A stretch of DNA of 64,000 nt, taken from Agriotes lineatus. Its lineage: Eukaryota; Arthropoda; Insecta; Coleoptera; Elateridae. This document shows, piece by piece, positions 24,780 to 34,554 of this stretch. Where the stretch lies: NCBI GenBank assembly GCA_940337035.1, contig OW679203.1:77391061-77455060 (forward strand), written 5' to 3'. The position numbers and the translations under genes are program-made. The first letter of the stretch is position 1. Each line of letters begins with the position of its first letter. The notes below the pieces were generated by a model. That model searched no databases and was not told the origin of the DNA. It saw only the letters and a program-made list of their open reading frames with translations.

Positions 24780-26040
24780 GTAGCTGGAACAAAATATATA
24801 ATATTGGTACTCATTTTACGCAGAATGCAATGCTCTACAACTTTTATATAAACCACTTTTTTATTTATTGTGTTTTCTCTGAGGTATCTTCGGAAAACCG
24901 AAAAACGCCCAGTTTTAGGTTGTCAGGTCATTTTGTATTTTAATTAGCCACCTAGGCTTTAGGGCAGCGTGCCCGTATGTTAAACCCTTTTAGTTACTTA
25001 TTTGGCTTCATCGCCTAATTCCATAATAATGATTTTGCACGTATTTGGCCTCAAGCGCAGTATTTCTCGTCATCTGGGACACCCCTTTGTTGGTACTTTG
25101 ACAGCCGGGTGTTAACGCTCGCAAGATTTCCGAACCTTCTAGAAAGTACGCTGTTGGTGTGACTGCGAGGCCTCGCGCTCTCTTTGTCACCGGAATTTAT
25201 TTGTTTTATTGGGCGCATCGCCATTGGCTGTCGAGAGTCACGCGGTAACGCCGTTTTGGCTCACGCCACTGCGGGCGTCCTAACGCTTCTTGCGGGGGCA
25301 TTCAGCCGAGAGCCGTCAATCTAAGAGGTCGGATAATGTGTGTGTTCGTGCGCCGCTCCCGCCCTTGGCGGGGGCGTCAGCCTTTTCCCGTCTGGTGCTG
25401 CTTCAGCAAGTGTTTGATAAACTGTTTCGCCTTAAGCGAGAGTGGCAGTTCAACTCAGGCCATTGAACAAGGGAGGTGTGTGTCGTTTAGCGGCGATCTT
25501 ATTACGCCAAGGCGTAGAGGTGATGGAATTCCATGCCCGGTTCTCGTCGTCACGTAAGGGAGTGTTCTCTCTAGCTCGTTGTGCGAGGATTCCGTTGAGG
25601 TAGGACATCACTTGGGCTAGTTTTGCCGTCGTACCGGCGTTTGTTGAAACGCCAGCCTTTGTCGCCATTTTGGGCGCATCCAGACCATTCACACGTCGGC
25701 CGTTTCGTTTATGTATGAGCCGGTGCGGTGTCGTAAAGTCAGTTCAAGACGTTTTCCCTCCTAGGAGCCAACGCTCACCTCTACGGAGGGGAAAAACCTA
25801 GGATAGTAATAATGGGAGATAACTTAAGTAATTAAAGTGATAAAACCTTTATCATGAATTATTTTCGAATTGCGATACTTTTTACTCCCCAGCAACTGGC
25901 CTAACATACAAGTTGCCTAAAATTGTAAGGAACATGACAATTCCATGAGTTTGAAGAGGTTCAAGTACTACCACATGTTCATTAAAAAAAGTCCGTTCCA
26001 GGGGTCACTTCTTGTATGCTAAATCATGCCAATTGTACAT
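24780..26040. other. Unassigned stretch, partly GC-rich
   Basis: 25000-25800 is GC-richer with short frames on both strands (for example 25450-25692, minus) that I cannot match. It may be further mobile-element DNA. Confidence 0.25.
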
Positions 26041-26044
26041 GTAG

Positions 26045-26310
26045 GCTTTGAAACAAAAGCTCTCGCCTGATGAATATGACAAATTTGTGAGCCAAGGCTT
26101 CTTCGCCATCAGAAGGTCTGACAAGTTTTGGTCTGGTGTATTCACTGATCAGACAATTGAGCAGGTCATCATGAGGTCTCTGAAAGTCCAAGGCGGGCTG
26201 TCACATGGACGAAGCATAACGGACAGTACTCTGATGACTTGGGTTGCCACAATCCCTACCATGATGGAAATTGCCGTGCAAGTGAAAGACTTTTGTGGCG
26301 TGACGTATGG
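26045..26310 (+). pseudogene. Remnant of a multi-copy arthropod protein family, segment 1 (5' to the pogo insertion)
   Basis: An open frame without ATG reads KQKLSPDEYDKFVSQGFFAIRR, then SDKFWSGVFTDQTIEQVIMR, SLKVQGGLSHGRSITDS, and ends DFCGVTYG at the TA where a pogo-like element begins. The pattern (R-x-S/T-D-x-F-W ... D-x-x-I-E-Q ... GG-L-S/T-x-G-R) is one I recognise from large uncharacterised repeat-associated proteins of arthropods. Those continue with a T-S-E-Q-H-V motif and end in a CXC cysteine cluster. The continuation is at 31039. A TAG stop precedes the fragment, so the true N-terminus is lost or further upstream. Confidence 0.65.
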
Positions 26311-26614
26311 TAGGGGAGGGTGTTGTACCTTGGGACATTTTTTATCTTTTATTTTATTATTTCGACATTTTTCAAAATAATTGCGATTTTTATACACTGT
26401 TAAATAAAGTGTTCTTTGTACTTTTTAGGATAATATTTGGAAAAGTCAAAGGTTGCGTCTTGACATCAATGCAACTTTTTTAAGGAAGAGTTGCACATTG
26501 CCCAAGGTACAACAGGGTATTGTACCTTGGGACGACATTAAATGTACCTTGGGACATTTGTTAAATTACCCATAATCAGAGCTTAAAGAGGAAACAACTT
26601 TATTTTGAAACAAA

Positions 26615-29294
26615 TTATGACATATTATAAGACATGGAGTCTGTGGAAAAAGAAAATTGTTCCATTCGGCGCCCTGTTCCTCCAACTATTGTAGGCTTTG
26701 GTAATTTTTTTACTACGTCTGATTCTTCGAGTTCGTAGGCATCTTCGGTTTTGACAAACTTGTTGTACCCCATAAGTTTTTTCATATATGTAACGTTAAA
26801 ACGTCCTTTCTTTAGAGTATTTTTTATTTCTGCAATGTAATGACGCAACGACTTTTTTCCTATCAACTCAACAAGCGCAAAGTCTCCTTCCAATAATGAA
26901 GGATTTTCATTTCTCTTGTCCAATTCCATTTCTATGTTTGATTCTTCAACCATATTTTGTAAATAACTTTCATCGTCACTACTAGAATCCCGTGTTACAA
27001 TTTCCATATTATCCTCGTCCGAACTTTCTTTCTGTAGCACTTTTCTGACTACTTTAACTTTTGTTTTAGATTTTTTGGCTTGCCTTCTAAAATACTCAAT
27101 TTCTAACTGAGTTTTCTCTGGAGTATCCGTCAATATTCTTGTCTCTCCTTTTTTCGGGCCTCCTTTGGTCATCCTTGGCGCTGCTTTCGGAAAAGGTCTA
27201 ATCATTTCAGGGGCCACAACATCACCTATTTCTCTTGAAACCTTTTGAGGTTGATTGGAAGGTCCGGGTTCATTAATATTTGGAACCTCTTCTTCTGTTA
27301 GATTTTCTACCTCGGGGTTTGGTCGGTCTGTGACAAAGGCACTTAAAAATTCATCATCGCCAAATACGTCTCTATTCAAAGGGAAAATACCCGTTACAGG
27401 AAACCCCTTAGTGATGTTCTGGGTAAATGCTTTTCCAACGATTTCGGCGATTCGGTTTTCCTGCGTTTTGAAGCATTCATTCATTTAAAGCTTGGTTGTA
27501 GTAAGTCTTATAAGGACCGAAAACGGTTTGGTCTAATGGCTGCAACTTATGGGAAGAGTGGGGAGGAAAGGTGAGTAATACAACCCCACTAGATTTTGCC
27601 AGATCAATCAATGGAAAGGAGATATGACTATCATGGTTGTCCAAAACCAACAACACCGGATTCTCTCGATTTGGTTTCACGTGTTTGATGAAATGCCTTA
27701 TGTATTCAAGAAATGTTTCCTCGTTGGACCAACCTGATGGGTTTGCGGCACCGATAGTTCTTGGTGGAGCACCATTTAACATATGTTCTTTGAAATGGAC
27801 GCGATGAAAAATTAACATTGGTGGTACATGGTTTCCTATGGCACTAGTACCAGCAATCATAGTTACGTTGATACCACGTTCGCCTGCAGTCATGCTTTCT
27901 AGTTGTTTTAATCCTTTGGGAGCTATAATACGAGGTGGTACATGAACAGTTGTATTACTTGTCTCATCGACGTTGTAGATGTTATTTGGTGTAAATTGGT
28001 ACTTAGCTTTCTTGGCAATCCATTAGTTTCGCAAAAAAATCATCAACATTTTTCTTGTTGAAGCTTTTTGAACGAGAGAGACTGGTTGCTTCAGGTTTTT
28101 TAAGTGATAACCTTGTATGACGTCGTAAGAACCACCGCAACCACTCTCTGCCTGTTTTTTTTTTTTCGTTCCATTTTTCAGGTACTTTTTTACCATTTAC
28201 TTCGGCATATTGGTAAGCCAATATGCGAATATCGTGTTTATTTAGGCCGTAATTCAGCCGGGCTGAAAATTCCAGATACTCTTGGAGACGCCTCTCTTCT
28301 TCGTCGGTAAATACTTTTTTTACAGCATTCGTTACGCAGTATTGAAAAAACAGCATTTCCAGATTGGCGGTGTAATTTGACATGATGAGCAAGGGCTGAT
28401 TTACAAATATTATGTAGTCTAGCTGCTTTCCTTAACTTCATATTGTTTTGCAATACAGGGTGATTCAAATTAAGTGCGCACCATTGCTATCTTTGTTATT
28501 ATTGATTTTACAAAGTAGGTTAAATTAGCAAACTAGTAGTGTTTTCGGTTCTGATTAATATGCAATTAATAAGAAAACAATCGAATAACTCGTTTGCGAC
28601 AAAATTTTAAAAAATATTTTTTTAAAATAAAACACCCTGTATATTTTTCAAAAACCTGAAATAAAAATGAATTGTTTTAAAATGAATACTAAAGAAGTTA
28701 CCGCAAGTTTCAGTTTATAGATAAATACATACATTATTCTACTGTAAAAATTCATTGCATGCTTGTTTTAAGTTTTTAATTGAAATAAATAAACAACACT
28801 AATTACTTGCGACAACTAAACGTACGACAAATTGATTTTGACAGTTCTGATGCTTACGTTATTGTTTTTGTTTTTAGTAGCAGCCTACTATGAATTTTTC
28901 GTAAGTACGGTGTATTGTTGATATAGGTAAACTAAAATCTCCTCTAACTTCTTTAATATTCATTTTAAGACAATAGTCTATTAAGACTTTTATATCACAA
29001 ATTAATTGTTATTTCAAGTTTTTGAAATATATACAGGGTGTTCCATTAAAAAAAAACTAAAAGTTTTTAATTTTGTCGCAAACTCGTTATTCGATTGTTT
29101 TTTTATTAATTGCATATTAATCAGCTCCAAAAACAGTACTAGTTTGCTAACATAACCTACTTTGTAAAATGAATAATAACAAAGATAGCAATGGTGCTCA
29201 CTTAATTTGAATCACCCTGTATATCATTTACTGCTTTTTGCATACGATCTTTATCGACAGCTTGTCTTTTCTTGCCAGTCTTGCTTCGCGGCAT
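26615..29294 (-). pseudogene. Pogo/Tigger-like transposase, broken
   Basis: Starts MPRSKTGKKRQAVDKDRMQK at 29294 and runs to codon AVNDI, where a 764-bp MITE intrudes. It resumes at 28455 with LQNNMKLRKAARLHNICKSA (Psq-type helix-turn-helix). A frameshift leads into VFTDEEERRLQEYLEFSARL and a CENP-B-like region; another shift near 28010 leads into YNVDET (first catalytic Asp, about 27970) and VLLVLDNHDSH (second Asp region), PPHSSHKLQPLDQ. At 27480 a TGA replaces the usual Trp codon, with a frameshift just after; the C-terminal part ends at 26615. Known family role: DDE transposase of the Tc1/mariner superfamily with TA target. At least three frameshifts, one stop and one insertion make it inactive. 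Confidence 0.85.
28456..29219. mobile_element. 764-bp foldback MITE (TA target, CAGGGTG ends) inserted in the pogo transposase
   Basis: Ends CAGGGTGATTC... and ...GAATCACCCTG with TA on both sides (28454-28455, 29220-29221). Arms pair over about 155 bp, then further inward. Each arm also has an internal terminus-like motif (CACCCTG+TA at 28639, TA+CAGGGTG at 29034), so each 184-186-bp terminal module looks like an element by itself. Removing 28456-29219 plus one TA restores the pogo frame as D-I-L-Q-N-N-M-K. Confidence 0.88.
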
Positions 29295-30026
29295 GATGCT
29301 GAAAATTTATATTTTTTATTGAAATTTATAATTGTTTTGAAGATAATTTAATCAATTCGATAAAATTGTAAATGCATGTACCTTTGGACAGTCCGGAGGT
29401 AGATACATGCAAGTGTTTGTCTCAAGGTACGAGTTGCACCTAGCAGTTGAATTTTTGTAAAAAATTTTTGTACGTTAGGAATTTTATTTATGTATCACAT
29501 ATCACCATATATCAGTATAAAATTAAGTATGTACTCACCTAATTCTATGCGCATAAAAGAAGATTCTCTATCACTAATGCACATATGCCCACAATAGTAA
29601 TTTCGCCGCATTAAAAATCTATATATATAAAAATGAATCTCTATTTTCCTTGGTCACGCCATAAGTTGAGAACGACTGTACCGATTTTATTCATCTTTTT
29701 TTTTAAGTTTTCTAATACCGTGTAGAAGGTTCTTACGGAAAGAAAAATTAATAAAATCCAAAGGGAAAGCCGGAAAATTGGAAAATATCGAAAGTGTGTT
29801 GTTTCTCTTTGCAGCCACACCTGTGCTTAATGGTTTGAAGGGTTTCCCCATAATGTCATAATCCGCATCAGGTAACCGAAGGCGGAAGAGATAAGACACT
29901 AATAGCAATTTATGTAATTCCAAATGCTTTGCATAAGTCGTCGCAGTCAGTTAGTCTGACATTCAAATTTGGTTTGTGCACAACTGATTGTGAAAACAAT
30001 TCCGTGTCGTTTTAGTGTCCGTTACA

Positions 30027-30152
30027 ATGCCAGAGGAACGACGAGTTAACATAGGTCGTCGAAAACAGTCAGCTGGGCGGGCATCTACTTTACGTGCGAA
30101 CCGCAATGACGACCAGCGCGCTACGGATAATGAAAATAGTTGTAGCTATTAG
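30027..30152 (+). pseudogene. Helitron Rep/helicase N-terminal fragment
   Basis: ATG at 30027 opens a 41-residue frame, MPEERRVNIGRRKQSAGRAS then TLRANRNDDQRATDNEN, ending at TAG. This Arg/Gln-rich start with R-A-N-R-x-D-x-Q-R matches the beginning of insect Helitron Rep/helicase proteins. The Rep and helicase domains are absent, so the element is not autonomous. Confidence 0.65.
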
Positions 30153-30464
30153 CATGTTTTTAAAATGAAAGAAATCGAAAATTCGAATATCGGAAAAACG
30201 TTTGCTGAACCCGCTAATATCAGGCAAATCAATGTTCGGGCAGGACAACGTCTGTCGGGTTCGCTACCCCTTAGAGGGTGAAATGGAGTAAATAAGCCTA
30301 AAAATCGATATGGGTGTCGTTATTGAGGTTTTTTGGGACGTTGATTGAGAAAAAGGCATTTATTTTTAACTCCAAGACGATGGACATGACATAAAATTAA
30401 AACTTTATAGTGGTTAAACGGGGTTTCAGAAACAAATTATTTTTGGACAGAACAACGTTTGCCT

Positions 30465-30660
30465 GGAAGGGACGGGACAGGACGGGAAGGGACGGGACGG
30501 GACTGGACGAGACGGGAAGAGACGGGAAGGGACAGGAAGGGATTGTATGGTAGGGGAGGAGACGAGAAGAGACGGGACGGGACGGGACGGTAAGGGACGG
30601 GACGGGAGGGGACGGGACGGGACTGGGACGGGGATGGGATGGGATAAGATGGGATGTGAT
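30465..30660. repeat. GGGAC-type minisatellite
   Basis: About 195 bp of imperfect GGGACGGGAC/GGGAAG units on the + strand with strong strand asymmetry (G/A-rich). It sits between two Helitron 3' ends and gives a spurious Pro/Ser-Arg frame on the minus strand. Confidence 0.95.
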
Positions 30661-31038
30661 GACAGAAAATAATTAGTCATTATTTAATACACAAATAACG
30701 AACCTCGCGCGTTCGAAGTCGCGGGTTACAGCTAGAAAATGGCATACATTTTTAAGTTCAAGACGATGGACATGATATAAAATTAAAACTCTATAGTGGT
30801 TAAACGGGGTTTCAGAGACAAATTATTTTTGGGCAGAACAACGTTTGCCAGGCCAGCTAGTATAAAATAATTTAATAACTGACGTTGTACGCACAGTCAA
30901 TCTTCAAACCAACTGAGGGCCAACCGTTTCATTGCCATCATAACTGTACTCGAAAAGTTCTTGTCTGTAATCACAGATGGTGAAAATATTTGCTTTGTCT
31001 CAAGTTACATGCTTCCAAAGGTATAACAGTTGCCCTTA

Positions 31039-31496
31039 CTTCAGAGTAGCACGTATACGCTAGGTTGTCAATGGTACAGAAGGACGATGCAGAAGTTGCG
31101 ATCCTTCTTGACTGGTTCTCATCTCACTATCCCTTCTTAATTGGACCATTTGTGAAGTCCATTAGCACAGGAGTAACTGGCGATGAGAAAATTGACTGCC
31201 ATGAAGCGTTTGAAAAAGGAATTCAGAGTATTGCTAAGATTATTGGCAACGACTTCAGTAATGTCAAGTTTCAAAGAAAAAACAGAGTGATTCCTTTTAA
31301 AGCTTACAACTCGAAAATCAGGATTCACGGCGAAGATATACCAGTCAACCCACATACCTACACTTTTCCTTCGCCTAACACTTCTTAATAAATCAGAGGA
31401 ACAGTTTAAGAATGTTTTCGAGTTTGAGTTGGCGCCTTATCCCCTTTCTATCTTTGATTAAACAGGACTGCTAAAAACAAAGAAATCTGTGGAAAT
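31039..31496 (+). pseudogene. Remnant of the same protein family, segment 2 (3' to the pogo insertion)
   Basis: Joining 26310 to the single TA and 31039 continues the frame as Y-G-T-S-E-stop-H-V, matching the family's T-S-E-Q-H-V with Gln replaced by TAG. It then reads RLSMVQKDDAEVAILLDWFS, SISTGVTGDEKIDCHEAFEK and NDFSNVKFQRKNRVIPFKAY. Near 31360 the frame shifts by one; the next frame reads LLNKSEEQFKNVFEFELAPY and PLSIFD, then a stop, then TGLLKTKKS, where another hairpin element (31497) cuts in. One in-frame stop, one frameshift and a second stop show a dead copy. Confidence 0.65.
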
Positions 31497-31817
31497 TCAA
31501 ACTTATGAATAATATGTTGGTGGCACTGTAAGCCTATGTCAAATTCGAAGTTATCAGGTTAGGTTTTCCGTCAGTTTTGACACAACTGACCCCAAAACCT
31601 AACCTGCTAACCTCGAATTTGATATTTGAAGTCCTGCTTTCTATTATATTTAAGGTGAGGTTGAAAAGCAGGATTCTGAACCTCGTCTTAAGGTTCCATA
31701 AATATTTTGCGTGTCAAGTTATAAACTGTATATATTTGGGTTATGGAATAAAATGTATTATTATTATATAAACTTGCGCGCTACCAAAATATTATTCATA
31801 AGTATGAATTTCCACAG
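31497..31817. mobile_element. 321-bp inverted-repeat element interrupting the family remnant
   Basis: CTGTGGAAATTCAAACTTAT at 31497 pairs with the inverted ATAAGTATGAATTTCCACAG ending at 31817 (about 38 bp, few mismatches). Inside is a second hairpin, 31539-31567 against 31594-31622, built on AGGTTAGGTTTT, a dispersed repeat also found near 510 and 4850. It follows the coding piece TGLLKTKKS directly. The target duplication is not clear. Confidence 0.7.
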
Positions 31818-32357
31818 CCCCTTATGGACTTTTTTAAAGAACATTTTGTATTTTCCATAAGAGTAACCGAAATAGAAAATGTAAGTAGTATTTGAACCTT
31901 TTCAAATTCATGGTATTCCGTATAATTTTAGGAAACCTGTATATGACCTTTATTATAAAGTAAGATCAAAAATTATTTTTTTCTACGACACTACTAAAAG
32001 TAGTAGGCCTTTTAGCACTATCTTGTTTAACCAAAAATTACGTTTTATAAACCTGGAAGTGAGGTTATAAAGTTATTCTAGTTACTTCTTTCATTAGAGG
32101 TAAAGTGTTTTTTAAATAATTAAAGCATTATGTAATAAATAAAGTAAAATTCGATAACTAACTTTGGCAACTACCGGCTGCAGAAACAGTCACCTGCGCC
32201 GTCAAGGCCATATCTTTACTATGACATAAATTATAACTGTCATAAATGCAAATCTTTGTTAAATCGACATTTATGGATTAATAACAGTAAATTTAAGGCC
32301 GTAGAAAAAATATTGTTTGAAAACTCGTGCTTTTAGCACTTGTTGCACAAATAGCTA

Positions 32358-33320
32358 TTATCTAGTACGGCTATGGAATCGTTCCTAATTTATGAATGCA
32401 ACTATGTTTATAGTTAAATGTCAAACTTCAAATTTGATTTTTAAGTGACTTATACCGGGTGACAACGAGACTAGGACCATGCTTATATCTTCTTTATTTA
32501 TGGATCGATTTGGATAAAATTTTATACCGAGATACTAGACATAATTTCTGATTGGCTGATAGATATAGTCAAAATGGCTGACTTCCTGTTTTACCGGAAA
32601 TGATACCAACTTTGATTTTTTAAATAGAACACCCTGTATATTTTTTTCTAATTCTATGAGTCAAATTACATATAATAGTCTTGCAAAATTTCAATTTTTT
32701 TAAACAAAAAAATTATTTTTTTAATTTTTATTTTTTACCATAGAAGGCCTTGACTTGGATTTTTTTTTTCTAATTGACACTAGCAACTCTTAATAATAGC
32801 TATTTTATCAATAAGGTCAATAACAAACCTTTAATAAAAGAATATAATTTGCTAAACTCGTTTTTTAAGAGAAACTCACTTTTTTTAAATGGCACCTACT
32901 AAGGGCCATTTTGCCATTAGATAGAAAATGTCATTACCAATCTAACGATATGCATCATGCACTACTTTATCTTTATCTGAAACTGAAAATTAATAAAAAA
33001 GTTAATTATTCCTTTAAAAAAAATTGAAATTTGGCAGGAGTATTATATGTAATTTGACTCGTAGATGCAGAAAAATATAAAATATACAGGGTGTTCTATT
33101 TAAAAAAACAAAATTAGTATCATTTCCGGTAAAACCGGAAGTCAGCCATTTTGACTATATCTATCAGCCAATCAGAAATTATGTCTAGTATCTTGGTATA
33201 AAATTTTATCCAAATCGATTCATAAATAAAGAAGATATAAGCATGGCCCTAGTCTCATTGTCACCAGGTATAGTTGCATTCATAAATTTAGAAGTATTCC
33301 ATAGCCATACTAGATGAAAA
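32358..33320. repeat. Outer inverted repeat around the 814-bp foldback
   Basis: A left segment at about 32361-32408 (containing CTAATTTATGAATGCAACTA) recurs inverted at 33271-33318 (TAGTTGCATTCATAAATT...CATACTAGAT). The inner foldback thus lies inside an older hairpin. Related single arms occur near 33985-34090. Confidence 0.7.
32455..33268. mobile_element. 814-bp foldback MITE with 182-bp terminal modules
   Basis: Ends CCGGGTGACAACGAGACTAG and its near-inverse ending CACCAGG, TA on both sides (32453-32454, 33269-33270). The arms pair for about 260 bp. As in the 28456 element, each arm has an internal CACCCTG+TA (32636) or TA+CAGGGTG (33087), giving two inverted 182-bp modules around a spacer of about 450 bp. 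Confidence 0.87.
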
Positions 33321-33360
33321 TAATGTTTGATCATACTATATGAAGATGCTCTATAAATCC

Positions 33361-33714
33361 TTTTTAGACGACCACGTATGAAAGTGACATTATCGCGACA
33401 GCAGCCTGCTACAGAAAGTTAACAATTTCATACACTAGCACGATATTATATCGTGCTAGTCATATCGTAACGGCACAAAGTTATTCAAATCACGGCCTGC
33501 TTAATTGTGTGACAAACGTCACTTTGACGTTTGTCACACAATTCAGCAGACCGTGATTCAAATAATTCAGACGCTTTTGCTTTATTCGTTGCTCTGCTTC
33601 CAACAAGCTCTAATTTTTTATAATTGTACCAATAATAATATAACGATCAATTTTGCAATCGAAATAAAAACAATTATTAAAAATAGAATTTACTTTGAGT
33701 GGTCGTCTAAAAAA
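33361..33714. mobile_element. Possible 354-bp inverted-repeat element
   Basis: TTTTTAGACGACCAC at 33361-33375 recurs inverted as GTGGTCGTCTAAAAAA ending at 33714. It contains the two palindromes above. No target duplication is evident. The right end abuts hairpin B. Confidence 0.45.
33434..33565. repeat. Two near-perfect palindromes
   Basis: ACTAGCACGATA and TATCGTGCTAGT (12-bp perfect arms, 3-base loop) at 33434-33460. Then a stem 33481-33565 in which GTGTGACAAACGTC pairs with GACGTTTGTCACAC and the outer TTATTCAAATCACGG pairs with CCGTGATTCAAATAA. Both lie between inverted TTTTTAGACGACCAC copies at 33361 and 33699. Confidence 0.85.
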
Positions 33715-33862
33715 TAGTGTTCATAACTCGCCCGAAAGTGCAAATATCTGTGCTCGTGTTTTAGATCCACTCGGGCTTCGCTTCGCTACGCCCTCGTTTG
33801 TCTAATCAACACTCGCACGATATTTGCTACTTTCGACACTTGTCATGAAAATAACTATTTTT
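33710..33862. repeat. Hairpin with CpG-rich apex (B)
   Basis: The left arm from AAAATAGTGTTCAT through CGAAAGTGCAAATATC pairs with the right arm GATATTTGCTACTTTCG...ATAACTATTTT. The apex is CTCGGGCTTCGCTTCGCTAC. Arms about 55 bp. Confidence 0.75.
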
Positions 33863-34092
33863 TAATAACAAGAATAACTTAAATCACCATTCGACCTACT
33901 ATGACAAGCAGTCAACAACCAACCACAAACAAAGTTAATACTTTATTCACGGTGGTCCCAAAACTTTGGTTATCAAGTATTCTCTATCGTTCCTAATTTA
34001 TGAACGCAGCTTTAAGCTTACTTAGAAATCAAATGTTAATTTTTACATTTTAAGTGTAAACAGTTGCATTCATAAATTACGAACACGGAACA
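33857..34092. repeat. Dispersed repeat, copy 1
   Basis: About 230 bp from AACTATTTTTTAATAACAAG through CAAACAAAGTTAATACTTTA and TTTATGAACGCAG matches 56203-56425 in the same order at roughly 75% by eye. AACTATTTTTTA at its start overlaps hairpin B. Confidence 0.65.
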
Positions 34093-34415
34093 GTGCTATG
34101 TGACTACTCGATAACGAAAGATTTGTTTGCTCTTCTGATTGAAAATCGACTTGTGCTAATTTACTACGGGGATACTTTTTCAAAAGAACTACTGGCTAAC
34201 TTTTCTCCTCTACAATTTCGTGTTTAAAACCAAAGCTGTAACGGTGCAATAACCTAATGAACAGTTATAATTCGAATTCTAGCCGTTGGTTTTGTTCTAT
34301 CCCTAAGCGAAGTACCCCGTCTGTCTGGACATTGCTGATCGCATGCGCAAACTGGCACGTATCTCGGGGCTATGTAAATCGCAGACTATACAATAAAATT
34401 TCAATTTCCTCCACG

Positions 34416-34449
34416 TTTAAAAGAACCGGCCAGTGTGCGAATGCAGTTT
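34416..34449 (+). promoter_or_regulatory. Possible TATA-like and initiator pair upstream of the sHSP gene
   Basis: A TTTAAAAG stretch begins at 34416, and a GCAGTTT initiator-like site follows with its A near 34444, about 28 bp downstream, a usual TATA-to-start distance. This would give a leader of about 110 nt. A second candidate, TATACAATAAA at 34387, is also possible. This is inference from spacing only. Confidence 0.25.
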
Positions 34450-34554
34450 AATTTGTTGTAATCGCATATTTCTGTGAGATATATTCGAAGGAAATAGTGC
34501 TATAAGCTGCGATTCTTATACTGTGTTCATCCTTTGCAAGCATAAAGAGTAAGA

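Larger units (their letters stand above)
29618..30860 (+). mobile_element. Helitron (non-autonomous) nested in the pogo element
   Basis: Starts TCTATATATATAAAAATG after an A and ends GGCCAGCTAG before a T, the A|T insertion and 5'-TC/CTRR-3' ends typical of Helitrons. The 5' end carries the widespread 'AACGACTGTACCGATTTT' signature. A short piece of the Helitron Rep/helicase N-terminus is at 30027-30152. The 3' signal (GGGCAGAACAACGTTTGCC and close variants) occurs three times, at 30237, 30444 and 30831, and about 105 bp before the second and third copies is duplicated (30361-30465, 30745-30858). A GGGAC minisatellite separates the last two. Confidence 0.85.
26313..31036 (-). mobile_element. 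Pogo/Tigger-like DNA transposon (degenerate, carrying a MITE and a Helitron)
   Basis: Termini: left GGGGAGGGTGTTGTACCTTG, right end (inverted) AGGGCAACTGTTATACCTTT, matching at 16 of 23 positions, each flanked by TA (26311-26312 and 31037-31038). Subterminal copies of TACCTTGGGACA occur near 26326, 26524 and 26545 with an inverted copy near 26501; related motifs occur at 29378-29442 and 31003-31030. Removing the two nested insertions leaves about 2.7 kb, a normal pogo length. Coding remnants are on the minus strand. The two flanks rejoin a disrupted reading frame when one TA is kept, which supports the ends chosen. Confidence 0.8.

Noticed and set aside
29378..29442. Right terminus of the pogo element
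   Set aside because: The motif resembles the TIR, but the coding-frame test and a better terminus place the end at 31036; this is a subterminal repeat.
30426..30680. Minus-strand Pro/Ser/Arg-rich protein
   Set aside because: A product of the GGGAC minisatellite, not a gene.
34200..34554. Heat-shock element array upstream of the sHSP gene
   Set aside because: GAA and TTC words occur (for example ATTCGAATTC) but not with the two-base spacing of heat-shock elements.
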